In this document: one piece after another, positions 44,146 through 53,336 of the stretch | How the letters are laid out: every line of letters begins with the position of its first letter | Numbering within the stretch: the stretch's first letter is position 1 | Assembly: GCF_001399455.2 (NCBI RefSeq) | Contig: NZ_LLEI02000083.1 | Span: forward strand, 124,001-188,000 | Reading direction: 5' to 3' | DNA length: 64,000 nt | Source: Vibrio bivalvicida | Lineage (GTDB): Bacteria; Pseudomonadota; Gammaproteobacteria; Enterobacterales; Vibrionaceae | The notes under the pieces: model-generated | Seen by the model: the letters and a program-made list of their open reading frames with translations, nothing else | Database searches by the model: none | Told to the model about the DNA's origin: nothing | Made by a program: the position numbers and the translations under genes

Positions 44146-45151
44146 ATTTCACCACTTGCTGGTCAATAGCGCCAAAGATGGAATTGCCATCTGCATCTTT
44201 CATTTCCATCTTGATACGGTCACCAAACTTCATAAAGCTGGTTGATGGCGAACCATCGCGAATAGTTTCGATCATACGCACTTCGGCGATACAAGAGTAC
44301 CCGACTCCACCTTCAGAAATCGCGGTACCAAAATCAGTGCCTTGTTTGTTTGATACAGTCCCCGAACCTATTATCGCCCCCGCTGATAACGGACGACTCT
44401 TCGCTGCATGAGCAATCAGTTGCGGGAACTCAAATGTCATATCAACACCTGCATTCGGGCAGCCAAAGGGATAGTTGTTGTAAAAACTTAGGAGTGGCAA
44501 GTTGACTTTACCACCATCCCACTCATCTCCAAGCTCATCTGGCGTCACTGCAACCGGTGAGAAGACTGAAGAAGGCTTAGATTGGAAAAAACCAAACCCT
44601 TTACCCAGCTCATTAGGAATAAGGCCGCGTAAAGAAACATCATTGACCAACATGATGAGCCTGATTGACTTCGCCGCCTCTTCCACTGAGACGCCCATAG
44701 GTACATCGCCAGTTACAACTGCAACTTCTCCTTCAAAATCTATGCCCCACTCTTCACTGACAACCGGAACATCATCATACGGTCCAATAAACGCATCGGA
44801 TCCGCCCTGATACATTAACGGATCAGTCCAGAAACTCGGCGGCATCTCCGCGCCACGTGCTTTGCGAACCAATTCCACATGATTTACGTAAGCAGAACCA
44901 TCAGCCCATTGATACGCACGAGGTAACGGAGATTCACACAATGAAGCATCAAAATTCATCTCACTGGTCAGTTCTCCATTGCTTAACGCAACATAAACTT
45001 CACTCAGTTGAGATTCAACACGTTGCCAGTTATCAAGCGCTTCTTGCAGCGTTTGCGCAATTTCTGGTACCGCGACACATTTAGATAATTGTTTATTTAC
45101 CACAACCAATAAGCCATCGCGGCTGTCATTTTTTAGGGTTGCTAACTTCAT
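44138..45151 (-). CDS. fahA: Fumarylacetoacetate hydrolase
   Basis: 337 aa from ATG 45151, preceded by AAGGGA; a longer open frame runs back into hmgA and is not coding. FAH fold: EWGIDFEGEVAVVTGDVP (metal Glu), DVSLRGLIPNELGKGFGFFQ, SKPSSVFSPVAV and IIGSGTVSNKQGTDFG. It cleaves fumarylacetoacetate to fumarate and acetoacetate. It lies 13 bp after hmgA. Confidence 0.95.
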   Translation of the reverse strand: MKLATLKNDSRDGLLVVVNKQLSKCVAVPEIAQTLQEALDNWQRVESQLSEVYVALSNGELTSEMNFDASLCESPLPRAYQWADGSAYVNHVELVRKARGAEMPPSFWTDPLMYQGGSDAFIGPYDDVPVVSEEWGIDFEGEVAVVTGDVPMGVSVEEAAKSIRLIMLVNDVSLRGLIPNELGKGFGFFQSKPSSVFSPVAVTPDELGDEWDGGKVNLPLLSFYNNYPFGCPNAGVDMTFEFPQLIAHAAKSRPLSAGAIIGSGTVSNKQGTDFGTAISEGGVGYSCIAEVRMIETIRDGSPSTSFMKFGDRIKMEMKDADGNSIFGAIDQQVVKYE

Positions 45152-45164
45152 ACTAAATCCCTTT

Positions 45165-46295
45165 TTACTTCTCTTGCCAACTGTATACGTACTGTTCGTT
45201 TTCGACTTGCTGTGCCTCGTCACCAATCTGGAGCGCATGCCGAGTATCAATCATCACCGCTACTTCATCAGTGAATTTTTTCTTGTGCTCTTGACCAGCT
45301 TTGAATGCCTTCGGATGTGGGCCATGAGTAAAGCCTGCGGGGTGAAACGTCACCATACCCGCTTCAATGTTGTCGCGGCTAAAAAAGTCACCCGCGTGGT
45401 AAAACAATACTTCGTCATAATCATCGTTATTGTGATAAAACGGGACTTTAAGCGCTCCAGGATCGCTTTCAATCGGTCTTGGGACAAAGGTACATATCAC
45501 AAACCCCTGTCCAACAAAGGTGGTATGCGCCGATGGTGGCAAATGATAACGGTGTGACATTAACGGTCTAATATCACGCCAGTTGACACGCACCACGGAT
45601 AAGTCCCCATGCCAGCCAATCGCATCAAGCGGGTTAAACGGATAAGTTACGGCACTGACCTGTTCGTGGCGTTTGATATGGACTTGTGTCGACTCTTCCG
45701 AGTATTGAGCTTTAAAATGATCATCAATTTTTGGCACATCCAATACCGCCGGATCAAACACAGCGTGATTGCCCACCATGCCTTTCTCTGGAAGCGTGTA
45801 GGCAGCATCGGTGTTTTCGATCATCAGCACAAACATGGGCTCATTAGGCTCTAAACGCCAATTCGTCGAGCGGGGAATCATCACATAGTCCCCTTCAACG
45901 ACTTCTAAATGCCCGTAATCACAGTAGAGATCCGCCGTTCCTTGATGAATAAACAAGAGTTCATCACCATCTGCGTTTCTGACTAAGTGAGACATAACAC
46001 TATCAAGCTTCCACACGCGTACTTTGCAGTTTGCGTTGTGGAGAAGATGCGGTACAGACCAAGGAGAAACCTGCTGAGACGCTTCAACATGATTAAAGTT
46101 AAACGCGCGTGGTTTTAGTTCTCCTTCCCATTCACTCCAACCTGTCGGGGCATGTTGATGATGGAAATGAGCAGCAGGGCCAAAAAACCCACTGCGTCCC
46201 GCTTCGCGTTCATAAATTGCCTCTTCGGGGAAATCAGCGTGCGCCTGCTTGGAGCACACTCCCTCCCGATGAGGGAATGTTATCCATTTATGCAT
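45165..46295 (-). CDS. hmgA: Homogentisate 1,2-dioxygenase
   Basis: 376 aa, the short bacterial form. Fe ligands fit the C-terminal cupin: PFYHNNDDYDEVLFYHAGDF (His, Glu) and FTHGPHPKAF (His). N-terminal GFFGPAAHFHHQHAP is typical. It opens the homogentisate ring to maleylacetoacetate. Loss of this gene in other Vibrio strains leads to brown pyomelanin; here it looks intact. It overlaps hppD by 8 bp. Confidence 0.94.
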   Translation of the reverse strand: MHKWITFPHREGVCSKQAHADFPEEAIYEREAGRSGFFGPAAHFHHQHAPTGWSEWEGELKPRAFNFNHVEASQQVSPWSVPHLLHNANCKVRVWKLDSVMSHLVRNADGDELLFIHQGTADLYCDYGHLEVVEGDYVMIPRSTNWRLEPNEPMFVLMIENTDAAYTLPEKGMVGNHAVFDPAVLDVPKIDDHFKAQYSEESTQVHIKRHEQVSAVTYPFNPLDAIGWHGDLSVVRVNWRDIRPLMSHRYHLPPSAHTTFVGQGFVICTFVPRPIESDPGALKVPFYHNNDDYDEVLFYHAGDFFSRDNIEAGMVTFHPAGFTHGPHPKAFKAGQEHKKKFTDEVAVMIDTRHALQIGDEAQQVENEQYVYSWQEK

Positions 46296-47361
46296 CGTCT
46301 AATACCCCGCGACGGATTTGATCTTCTTCGATCGATTCAAACAAAGCTTTGAAATTGCCTTCGCCAAAACCTTCGTTACCTTTGCGCTGAATAATTTCAA
46401 AGAACACAGGACCAATGACTGTCTGAGTAAAAATCTGAAGCAAAATGCCATCTTTCATTGGCGCACCATCGATCAAGATTCTTAGATCTCGCAGCTTTGA
46501 GACGTCTTCTTGATGGCCTTCAACACGCCCGTCAACTTTCTCATAATAGGTGTCTGGTGTTGGCATAAAGTCCATACCGCGATCACGCAGTGTTTGTACT
46601 GTTTGATAGATATCATCTGTGGTTAGTGCGATATGCTGAATCCCTTCACCGTTGTATTCACGGATAAACTCTTCGATCTGCGATTTATCATCTGAGGATT
46701 CATTGATAGGAATACGAATCTTGCCACAAGGTGCCGTCATCGCTCGGCTAACCAACCCCGTCAGTTTGCCCTCGATATCAAAATAACGAATCTCTCTGAA
46801 GTTTCCAATACGCTCGTAGAAACCAGACCATACATCCATATTACCCTGTTTCACATTGTGAGTTAGGTGGTCAATCTCATACAGGCCTACATCCATTTTC
46901 TCTAGACGCTGTTTTGCATCATCATAAAAACGGAAGTCAACTTCATAGATACTGCCGTCTTGGTAGCGATCGACAAAATAAAGTAAGCTCTCACCAATAC
47001 CGTAAATAGCAGGAATACTCAGCTCCATCGGACCAATTTCAGTGGTGTATTTTTTACCACCGTTATCCAATGCTTGTTGTAAGGCAACAGCAGAGTCCTT
47101 AACGCGAAATGCCATGCCGCACACCGAAGGGCCATGGACTTTAGCAAATTCATGAGCCTGACTATGAGGTTGAGCATTAACGATAAAGTTCACATCACCT
47201 TGTCGATACAACCATGCTTCCTTTGAACGGTGTTTAGCCACTTCTGCAAACCCAAGTGAATTAAATAGGTCTTTAAGATCTTGAATACCTTTTGCATTTG
47301 CAGCTGTGTATTCGACAAACTCAAATCCATCTGTACCCAGTGGGTTGTACGCTTCGTTCAT
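46288..47361 (-). CDS. hppD: 4-hydroxyphenylpyruvate dioxygenase
   Basis: 357 aa from ATG 47361, which has GAGGGA twelve bases upstream; an upstream start at 47418 is unlikely. Two VOC modules; Fe ligands in LYEIDHLTHNV (His), GIQHIALTTDD (His) and GPVFFEIIQRKG (Glu). It makes homogentisate from 4-hydroxyphenylpyruvate. First gene of hppD-hmgA-fahA-maiA, in pathway order. Confidence 0.95.
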   Translation of the reverse strand: MNEAYNPLGTDGFEFVEYTAANAKGIQDLKDLFNSLGFAEVAKHRSKEAWLYRQGDVNFIVNAQPHSQAHEFAKVHGPSVCGMAFRVKDSAVALQQALDNGGKKYTTEIGPMELSIPAIYGIGESLLYFVDRYQDGSIYEVDFRFYDDAKQRLEKMDVGLYEIDHLTHNVKQGNMDVWSGFYERIGNFREIRYFDIEGKLTGLVSRAMTAPCGKIRIPINESSDDKSQIEEFIREYNGEGIQHIALTTDDIYQTVQTLRDRGMDFMPTPDTYYEKVDGRVEGHQEDVSKLRDLRILIDGAPMKDGILLQIFTQTVIGPVFFEIIQRKGNEGFGEGNFKALFESIEEDQIRRGVLDDA

Positions 47362-47816
47362 TTCTATATCCCTCGTTATTGATCCAACTACCGTGTAACT
47401 ATCAATAACTTGGCTCAACTAAATGCAAATTTGAACCTTGCCAGCCCAAATCAAAGTTAACAGCATGTAGCTCAAAACTGTAAACACGTTCAATACTTTT
47501 TAGTTTAAGCGTTAAAAATCAGCTAGTTACAAAACAACTTAAAGTAACAATTAATTTACATTTAACCATGTATTATTACTTTCAACTTAACAGTAAGTAT
47601 AGATTAGTCACGAGTTGCAAGCCGAAAGCTACAATGCACTACTGGAATGCTCACCACTAAATATTGAAACTAATTATTGCAATCACCACTCATATCCACC
47701 AAACGTATAGCTAACCGTAAATTGACATTAGAGTTGCTAATAGATTGATATAGCTCAGACTAATCTGACTACCTAGCCATTAAGGTATGCCTTCTGTTCC
47801 TTAACGAGGTTTAACA
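47362..47816. promoter_or_regulatory. hppD / pepT-like divergent intergenic region
   Basis: 455 bp without an ORF between divergent genes. It must hold both promoters. TTTACA-like and TGTAAA-like hexamers occur (about 47478-47560) but no pair has the 6-base spacing of a TyrR box, so no operator is claimed. Confidence 0.4.
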
Positions 47817-48923
47817 ATGACTCAAATCAACCGCGAACGTCTGGTCGAGCACTTTATTCAATTGGTAAAAATTGACAGTGAATCTCGCAATGAAAAACAA
47901 ATTGCGCAGGCGCTGGCAGAGCAACTCGGTGAGCTAGGCTTTACCGTTCATAAACTGCCAGTACCAGAAGAAGTCTCTAATGGTTATAACTTGTACGCTC
48001 GCCTCGAAGGTAAAATCGAAGATAGCGTTGTGCTGAGCTGCCATATGGACACCGTAACTCCTGGCATTGGTATTGAGCCTATTATCGAAGACGGCATCAT
48101 TCGCTCGAAAGGCAACACTATTTTGGGTGGTGATGACAAGTCTGGAATTGCAGCAATTATGGAAGCAGTGCGAAGCATTAAAGCACAGAACCTAGAGCAC
48201 AAAACCATTGAGCTGGCCTTCACAGTCCATGAAGAAGGTGGCCTTTTCGGTTCTGCAAACTTCGACATGTCTTACATTCAAGCAGACAAAGCGATCGTTC
48301 TTGATACCGGTGGTCCTATTGGCACCATAGTGAATGCCGCTCCAGGTCAACAAAAGATCGTGGCAAACTTTCTTGGTCGCCCTGCCCACGCAGGTTTAGC
48401 TCCTGAAGAAGGCATCAGCGCTATTCAAATAGCCGCTGACGCCATCACTAATATGAAGCTTCTGCGCATTGATGAAGAGACAACAGCGAACATCGGTATT
48501 GTTCAAGGTGGCAACGCGACAAACATCGTAATGCCAGAGCTAAAAGTGGTTGCTGAAGCACGTTCACTCAATGATGACAAGTTAACGGCTCAAGTCGCAC
48601 ACATGGTTGAGACTTTCCAAGCGGCGGCTGAAAACCACGGTGCTCAAGTTGAAATTGAATCGACACGTGCATACAACGCCTTTGTCATCGCAGACGATCA
48701 TCCGCACATTGAATCTGTGAAAGCCTCTTTCGAAGCGATTGGAGCAAACCCTTTCACTAAAGGTACTGGTGGCGGCAGCGATGCAAACAACTTCAACGCT
48801 AAGGGTCTAACAACGGTCAATGTCTCGACAGGTATGGCAAAAGTTCACACTACTGAAGAGTTTATTGCCATTGACGATATGGTAAAAGTGACAGAATTTG
48901 TTGAGCACTACTTAACTCACTAG
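47817..48923 (+). CDS. M20 family peptidase, PepT-like
   Basis: 368 aa di-zinc aminopeptidase. Zn ligands and catalytic residues: LSCHMDTVTPG (H, D), GGDDKSGIAA (D), VHEEGGLFGS (catalytic Glu and Zn Glu), VLDTGGPIG (D) and KVHTTEEF (H). The lid/dimerisation domain is at about 180-290. Closest to the PepT-like YqjE group; the exact peptide substrate is uncertain. GAGG lies nine bases before the ATG. Confidence 0.9.
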   Translation: MTQINRERLVEHFIQLVKIDSESRNEKQIAQALAEQLGELGFTVHKLPVPEEVSNGYNLYARLEGKIEDSVVLSCHMDTVTPGIGIEPIIEDGIIRSKGNTILGGDDKSGIAAIMEAVRSIKAQNLEHKTIELAFTVHEEGGLFGSANFDMSYIQADKAIVLDTGGPIGTIVNAAPGQQKIVANFLGRPAHAGLAPEEGISAIQIAADAITNMKLLRIDEETTANIGIVQGGNATNIVMPELKVVAEARSLNDDKLTAQVAHMVETFQAAAENHGAQVEIESTRAYNAFVIADDHPHIESVKASFEAIGANPFTKGTGGGSDANNFNAKGLTTVNVSTGMAKVHTTEEFIAIDDMVKVTEFVEHYLTH

Positions 48924-48940
48924 TGACCAGTTTACCTCGC

Positions 48941-48965
48941 AAAAAGCCGTACAAGGCGGCTTTTT
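48941..48965. terminator. Terminator between the M20 peptidase and GGDEF-EAL genes
   Basis: Stem AAAAAGCCG/CGGCTTTTT with a seven-base loop; works in both directions. Confidence 0.9.
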
Positions 48966-48981
48966 GCTTATATCTTGACCA

Positions 48982-50775
48982 CTACTCTTTAGATAACTTA
49001 ACGACCCTCTTTTCACGTATCTGTTGGGTCATCATTGAACCAAACTCATCATGCGATAGAGGCCGTGAGAACAAATAGCCTTGGTATTGATCGCATTGTT
49101 CTTGAACTAAAATATCTAATTGCTCTTGAAACTCTACCCCTTCCGCAACCAACTTTATCCCCAAGCTATGTCCCATCTGAATAATGGTACGGACCAAAAT
49201 ACGATCGGAATGGTTGATCGCACACTCATCAATAAAGCATTTATCTATTTTAATCACATCAATGGGTAACTGCTTTAGATACTTGAGGCTCGAGTACTCA
49301 ACACCAAAGTCATCAATCGCAATCGAAACACCAATAGCTCGAAGCTGACGGCAAATATCTGTGATGTTATCTGGATCGCTCATTAAGGTTGATTCAGTAA
49401 TCTCTAACTGCAACAAATGTGATGGTAACTGAGTTTCTTTCAGAGCGTTGCACACCACTTCAAATAGGTCGGCGTGTGCAAACTGGACAGTTGAAACATT
49501 AACAGCAATACAGATTGGTAGTTTCTGATCGTAGTACTGCTTGGCTTGTCGACACGCTTCATGAATGATCCAGTGTCCAACAGGAACGATCTGAGTGGTT
49601 TTTTCAGCAATTGGGATAAACTCTGAAGGAGGGATTGGACCCAATTGCGGGTGATTCCAGCGTAAAAGTGCTTCTGCACCGACTATTTGGACACTATCGA
49701 CATCAACTTTAGGTTGAAACAGCAAGACAAACTGATGATTAGACAACGCAGAACGAATCTCTGTCTCAATTTGATGTTGTCTGATTGTTTCACCAAGCAA
49801 CTCGTCATCAAACCAACAAACAGAACCACCACCAACAGAGCGCGCCTTATAAAGTGCAAAATCCGCATTTTTCTCCCATACCTCTGGGCTACCAAGAGCA
49901 TCGGCAGCATAGGCAACACCAATACAGTACGATAACCTATGCGAAGTGTTGTCTACATCAAACATCGCACGTTGATGGTGATTTAGTTCATCTACCAGCT
50001 CTTCCAGTTTTGGTTGAAGATCTTTGTGTTCGACCACTACAATAAACTCATCGCCACCAAAACGGTACACCTTCCCTGCAGTACCCACTATATCTTTGAT
50101 ATGTTTAGAAAAAGCCACCAATAGCTCATCACCATACCGATACCCCAACCGATCATTGACGTTTTTGAAGGCTTCTAAGCCAATATGAAGCATGCCAAAA
50201 TGCTTGGCATTATGTTCGGTAATTCTCTCTATATCTTCTTTATACGCATTGACATTCGGCAGCTTAGTCAGGTAATCCGTTTGACTTTCTGTTTTAAAAC
50301 TGGCGGCTTGCTGCTGAGTTTTGACAAAGAAGTAGGTCATCAGCGTGGCAAACACGGTAATCGATGTCATCTGGATTGATGTATCGACGAAGATATGAAA
50401 GTCAGACACTGTGAGTTGATATAGGTAACCATTGATTAGCGCAGCACACACTGCAATCGGCCATAAAGAACCCGGAAACAACACGATGTAGCATAATGGC
50501 AAAAAGAATAAGCATTCCTGGATAAGTTCCAGTGGAAAAGGCTGGACAAGCCCCCCGACTAAAAACAATGCGGTAGCCGAAAATGCAAAAACGTGTTTAA
50601 GCGATGAGTTGTTACTGTATAAAGCCAGTAACAATAAAAATGGGAATAAGTAATACGCCAGTTCCCACGGGTGCGGCTCTAGCAAGAAAGAGTGGGACAT
50701 AACCCCAACCGCAACGATGTAGGCGATATAAGCGATAACTTGTACGGCTTCATTTACCTTGAATAGCTGCTGCAT
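48982..50775 (-). CDS. GGDEF-EAL membrane protein
   Basis: 597 aa. Five to six hydrophobic segments in residues 1-150, GGDEF domain with an intact GGDEF at 240-244, then an EAL domain from about 335 with EAL at 367-369 (GAEALLRWNHP) and SIAIDDFGVEYSSLKYL. Both active-site motifs are present, so synthesis, degradation or allosteric use of GTP/c-di-GMP are possible; tandem proteins of this kind most often act as phosphodiesterases. Confidence 0.93.
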   Translation of the reverse strand: MQQLFKVNEAVQVIAYIAYIVAVGVMSHSFLLEPHPWELAYYLFPFLLLLALYSNNSSLKHVFAFSATALFLVGGLVQPFPLELIQECLFFLPLCYIVLFPGSLWPIAVCAALINGYLYQLTVSDFHIFVDTSIQMTSITVFATLMTYFFVKTQQQAASFKTESQTDYLTKLPNVNAYKEDIERITEHNAKHFGMLHIGLEAFKNVNDRLGYRYGDELLVAFSKHIKDIVGTAGKVYRFGGDEFIVVVEHKDLQPKLEELVDELNHHQRAMFDVDNTSHRLSYCIGVAYAADALGSPEVWEKNADFALYKARSVGGGSVCWFDDELLGETIRQHQIETEIRSALSNHQFVLLFQPKVDVDSVQIVGAEALLRWNHPQLGPIPPSEFIPIAEKTTQIVPVGHWIIHEACRQAKQYYDQKLPICIAVNVSTVQFAHADLFEVVCNALKETQLPSHLLQLEITESTLMSDPDNITDICRQLRAIGVSIAIDDFGVEYSSLKYLKQLPIDVIKIDKCFIDECAINHSDRILVRTIIQMGHSLGIKLVAEGVEFQEQLDILVQEQCDQYQGYLFSRPLSHDEFGSMMTQQIREKRVVKLSKE

Positions 50776-50869
50776 TTTGCGCCTTGCTTACTTGTTTCTT
50801 CTTATAAACAGTAGCGCATATTTTGTATCTTCGACGGACTCAAATAGATCTTCAGCCGCTCAAAAGTAA

Positions 50870-50895
50870 AAAACGCCCTAAAACTAAGGCGTTAT
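50870..50895 (-). terminator. Terminator of the coiled-coil gene
   Basis: Stem AACGCC/GGCGTT with a central CTAAAACTAA, and a T-run on the minus strand. Confidence 0.7.
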
Positions 50896-50913
50896 TTTAC
50901 AAAAGTGAGCCTG

Positions 50914-51648
50914 TTACAGACCTAGTTCTTCAGACAGCGCTTTCATTTGCTTTAAGTCCATTTGATGAACTCGAATCATTTGTTCTACCTGACTCAAACG
51001 TGACTGAGCTTCATCTTGTTTATCACAGGAGTCTGATTTTGCGTCCCATGACGTCCCTTCTAGATAGATATCGCACGCTTTTTTAAGTTCTGCAATTTTA
51101 GGCTGTAGCTCTTCTCGTTCCTTTTCGAGCGATTCAAGCTCCATCTTGACCCTTAGCTCCTGCTGAAACAATTCTCGCGAGCGTTCAAACATCGTCGCTT
51201 GCATATCAGCCTGACGATTGAGCTTACTATTCTGGCTATTAGCTGTTTGTATTTGCTCTTTCTGTTCCGCTACCTGCTCTTCAAGTGACAAATTAACCTT
51301 TTCAAGCTCCTTAACTTGCTGCTCTAACTTAGCCAAAGCATCTAGGTGCTCAGCCTGTTGGTCCTCTAACGCCTTTTGTAGCTTTATCTGAACCTCATCG
51401 TCAACTTTTGCCACCTTTTCTTCAACCTGAACAACCATCTTTTGCTTGTCTTCTGCAAGCGTTTCATATTGCTGCTCTAACGTTTGGTAGGTAGCCTCCC
51501 ACTTTTTCGCGGTAAGCGTTGAACCCACTAAACCGCCTAATGCCAAGCCCAAAACCCCAGCGATGATAATATAGAGATGTGTTCGCTTATCACGCTCTTC
51601 GATAACAACTACGTCATCGTTCTCTTGGTTATCAGTATCTTCGTTCAC
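50914..51648 (-). CDS. Membrane-anchored coiled-coil protein
   Basis: 244 aa from GTG 51648 with AGGAG eight bases upstream. Acidic N-terminus, one hydrophobic segment at about 25-45 (LYIIIAGVLGLALGGLVGST), then long heptad-rich coiled coil (about 50-235) with two Cys near 188 and 203. No family is recognised; topology suggests N-in with the coil in the periplasm. Operon with the small gene 17 bp upstream. Confidence 0.82.
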   Translation of the reverse strand: MNEDTDNQENDDVVVIEERDKRTHLYIIIAGVLGLALGGLVGSTLTAKKWEATYQTLEQQYETLAEDKQKMVVQVEEKVAKVDDEVQIKLQKALEDQQAEHLDALAKLEQQVKELEKVNLSLEEQVAEQKEQIQTANSQNSKLNRQADMQATMFERSRELFQQELRVKMELESLEKEREELQPKIAELKKACDIYLEGTSWDAKSDSCDKQDEAQSRLSQVEQMIRVHQMDLKQMKALSEELGL

Positions 51649-51665
51649 TTATATGCTCCTGAGGG

Positions 51666-51824
51666 TTAACGCATCAGTTCAGTAATCATGAGTGTGGTTG
51701 TGTAAAGTAAAAAGCCAGAAATCAAAGTAACCACGAGGTATTTCTGCAGTTTTTCACTTGTTCTGTAACGAATCAAAACAAACGATAAAGCTATCAAAAA
51801 TGCAATTGCTAGCAACCTTGTCAT
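51666..51824 (-). CDS. Small membrane protein, 52 aa
   Basis: MTRLLAIAFLIALSFVLIRY then a basic loop and a second hydrophobic segment (VVTLISGFLLYTTTLMI). ATG 51824 is preferred because GGAGAGG precedes it; a longer frame to 51893 lacks one. Two-TM hairpin of unknown function, cotranscribed with the coiled-coil gene. Confidence 0.7.
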   Translation of the reverse strand: MTRLLAIAFLIALSFVLIRYRTSEKLQKYLVVTLISGFLLYTTTLMITELMR

Positions 51825-52064
51825 AACCTCTCCTTTGGCAGACTTGCTATTCATTACTTTATACCATTTTTGCGCTGTAATAGTCAGAAACACGTAGTTT
51901 TACTGCCTAGAACAGTAATTAAATTGATAGAATTGGTTACTTTGTTATCAGACTGAAAATCGATGGACAAAATGCAAGCACTTCTCCATGAACAATAGCA
52001 TTTTGTTTGGTGCAATGGTGGAACTAAGGTATAAAGAGCTAATGAAAAATAGCGAGACAAAACG

Positions 52065-52403
52065 ATGAAACCATACAAGTTAGACAACAAAAAACGTCGC
52101 ATCCAGAAAAAACTGTTCTTGGGTGAATTTGCCATGCTGGGCTTCGAGCTTAGTTGTGAAACAACAATTACCGACTTCGATAAGTACGACGTATTTGTTG
52201 ATGAATTCATTGATTACATTGATGAACTAGGTTTGTGTTTTGGCGGCGGCGGCTTGGAGCTATTTGAAGGCTTCCTATGCTGCAACGCGCGCTACGCCGA
52301 TGCAACTGAAGAACATAAGTCTCAGGTGGTTACATGGTTGGAAGCTCGCGACGAAGTTAAGTCGGTACAAACAAGCGACCTAGTAGACGCAAACTATTTC
52401 TAG
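52065..52403 (+). CDS. yggL: YggL family ribosome-associated protein (DUF469)
   Basis: 112 aa. NKKRRIQKKLFLGEFAMLGF, DEFIDYIDELGLCFGGGG and DEVKSVQTSDLVDANYF identify YggL, described as a 50S-associated protein. Complete. Strong terminator follows. Confidence 0.93.
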   Translation: MKPYKLDNKKRRIQKKLFLGEFAMLGFELSCETTITDFDKYDVFVDEFIDYIDELGLCFGGGGLELFEGFLCCNARYADATEEHKSQVVTWLEARDEVKSVQTSDLVDANYF

Positions 52404-52422
52404 TTAACATTCCAAATGTAAT

Positions 52423-52450
52423 AAATAGCGCCAATCACGGCGCTATTTTT
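52423..52450. terminator. yggL terminator
   Basis: Ten-base stem AAATAGCGCC/GGCGCTATTT with a short loop and T-run. Confidence 0.9.
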
Positions 52451-52457
52451 CTCTTGC

Positions 52458-52700
52458 TTACCTCACTTCCAACCCAAGGTTGTACTGGGCTAGACAGCGC
52501 GTTACGTAACTTACCTTTAACAAAGCCGCTATCACAATCGTGCTTATATGTGCGGCTATCTGTTCACCTAAAGTAAATTTGTAAGCGTATGGGTAAGAAA
52601 TGAGTACGCTGACAACCAACGCGATGAAGGTTAATAGCAGCGCTACATTCGAAAAATTCAGAAGTTTATTAAAAGTAGTATTGGTTGGTTGAGCAAACAT
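52458..52700 (-). CDS. Small membrane protein, 80 aa
   Basis: Two hydrophobic segments (NVALLLTFIALVVSVLISY and AAHISTIVIAALLKVSYV). The start MFAQPTNTTFNK follows GAGG on the minus strand (GTGAGGTCGATATG). Family not recognised; convergent with yggL. Confidence 0.68.
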   Translation of the reverse strand: MFAQPTNTTFNKLLNFSNVALLLTFIALVVSVLISYPYAYKFTLGEQIAAHISTIVIAALLKVSYVTRCLAQYNLGLEVR

Positions 52701-52815
52701 ATCGACCTCACTTAGATCATTCTATTGTATTATGCCTTCCATATTGCACATACCTTGCCAAAGTTAATAAACATTGATAATCAATAAATTAAGAACAAAA
52801 CCAACAACAATACAA

Positions 52816-52851
52816 GTCTTTTTGACATAATTAAAATAATGTCAAAAAGAC
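52816..52851. repeat. Perfect 13-bp inverted repeat upstream of the glycine riboswitch
   Basis: GTCTTTTTGACAT and ATGTCAAAAAGAC separated by ten A/T bases (52829-52838). There is no T-run after it, so it is more like a protein-binding dyad than a terminator. The rest of 52701-53013 holds no ORF and should include the promoter. Confidence 0.75.
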
Positions 52852-53013
52852 ATATTCATGCCAATATGACAACAACTTTATAGTCAGTCAGATTTCTTCA
52901 ATTCGATGCAAATCTGCTATTGAAATCCAAAAAAATAATGATAGAGTTCACACATCGGTAGCAACCAGTGCTATCGACTAACTTTTACTCATAATTTCGA
53001 GTAATTGTTCCGA

Positions 53014-53226
53014 TGAAAACTGCAGGAGAGTGGTTATTTACCAAATATTAACATTTGGAAAGAATAACCTACCGAAGAAGTAAATCTTTCAGGTGCCACT
53101 TAGGTGGCGGGGACTGTAGTTGGAGGAGCCTCTGGAGAGAACCGTACTACTTTGTTGTAGAAAGCGGTCGCCGAAGGAGCAAGCCTATTTTAGGTGAAAC
53201 TCTCAGGTACAAAGGACAGAGGAGTG
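53014..53226 (+). ncRNA. Tandem glycine riboswitch
   Basis: Two consecutive aptamers. Aptamer I (about 53018-53118) has GCAGGAGAG, CCGAAGAAGTAAA and TTTCAGGT. Aptamer II (about 53124-53222) has CTCTGGAGAGAACC, GCCGAAGGAGCAA and CTCTCAGGTA, the standard glycine-aptamer core. The linker between them is only a few bases. This is the same kind of element as the V. cholerae VC1422 leader, and like it precedes a sodium:alanine-type symporter. It senses glycine cooperatively. Confidence 0.95.
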
Positions 53227-53269
53227 GAAAGAATAATTCAGCTATTTCGCTATTCTGCTTATAGCTAAT

Positions 53270-53331
53270 CAGAGATCAATGATCTCTGCGCTTTCACTCT
53301 TCTCCTTAAATAAGCATTATCACTTAAGGGG
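53270..53331 (+). promoter_or_regulatory. Riboswitch expression platform with RBS-sequestering hairpin
   Basis: After the aptamers comes a hairpin CAGAGATC/GATCTCTG (53270-53288). Then CCTTAA at 53304-53309 can pair with TTAAGG at 53324-53329, which covers the ribosome site AAGGGGA. No terminator T-run is present, so control of translation is more likely than attenuation. Confidence 0.5.
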
Positions 53332-53336
53332 AAATC

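Noticed and set aside
47362..47816. TyrR boxes for the hppD operon
   Set aside because: TGTAAA- and TTTACA-like hexamers occur but no pair has the required spacing.
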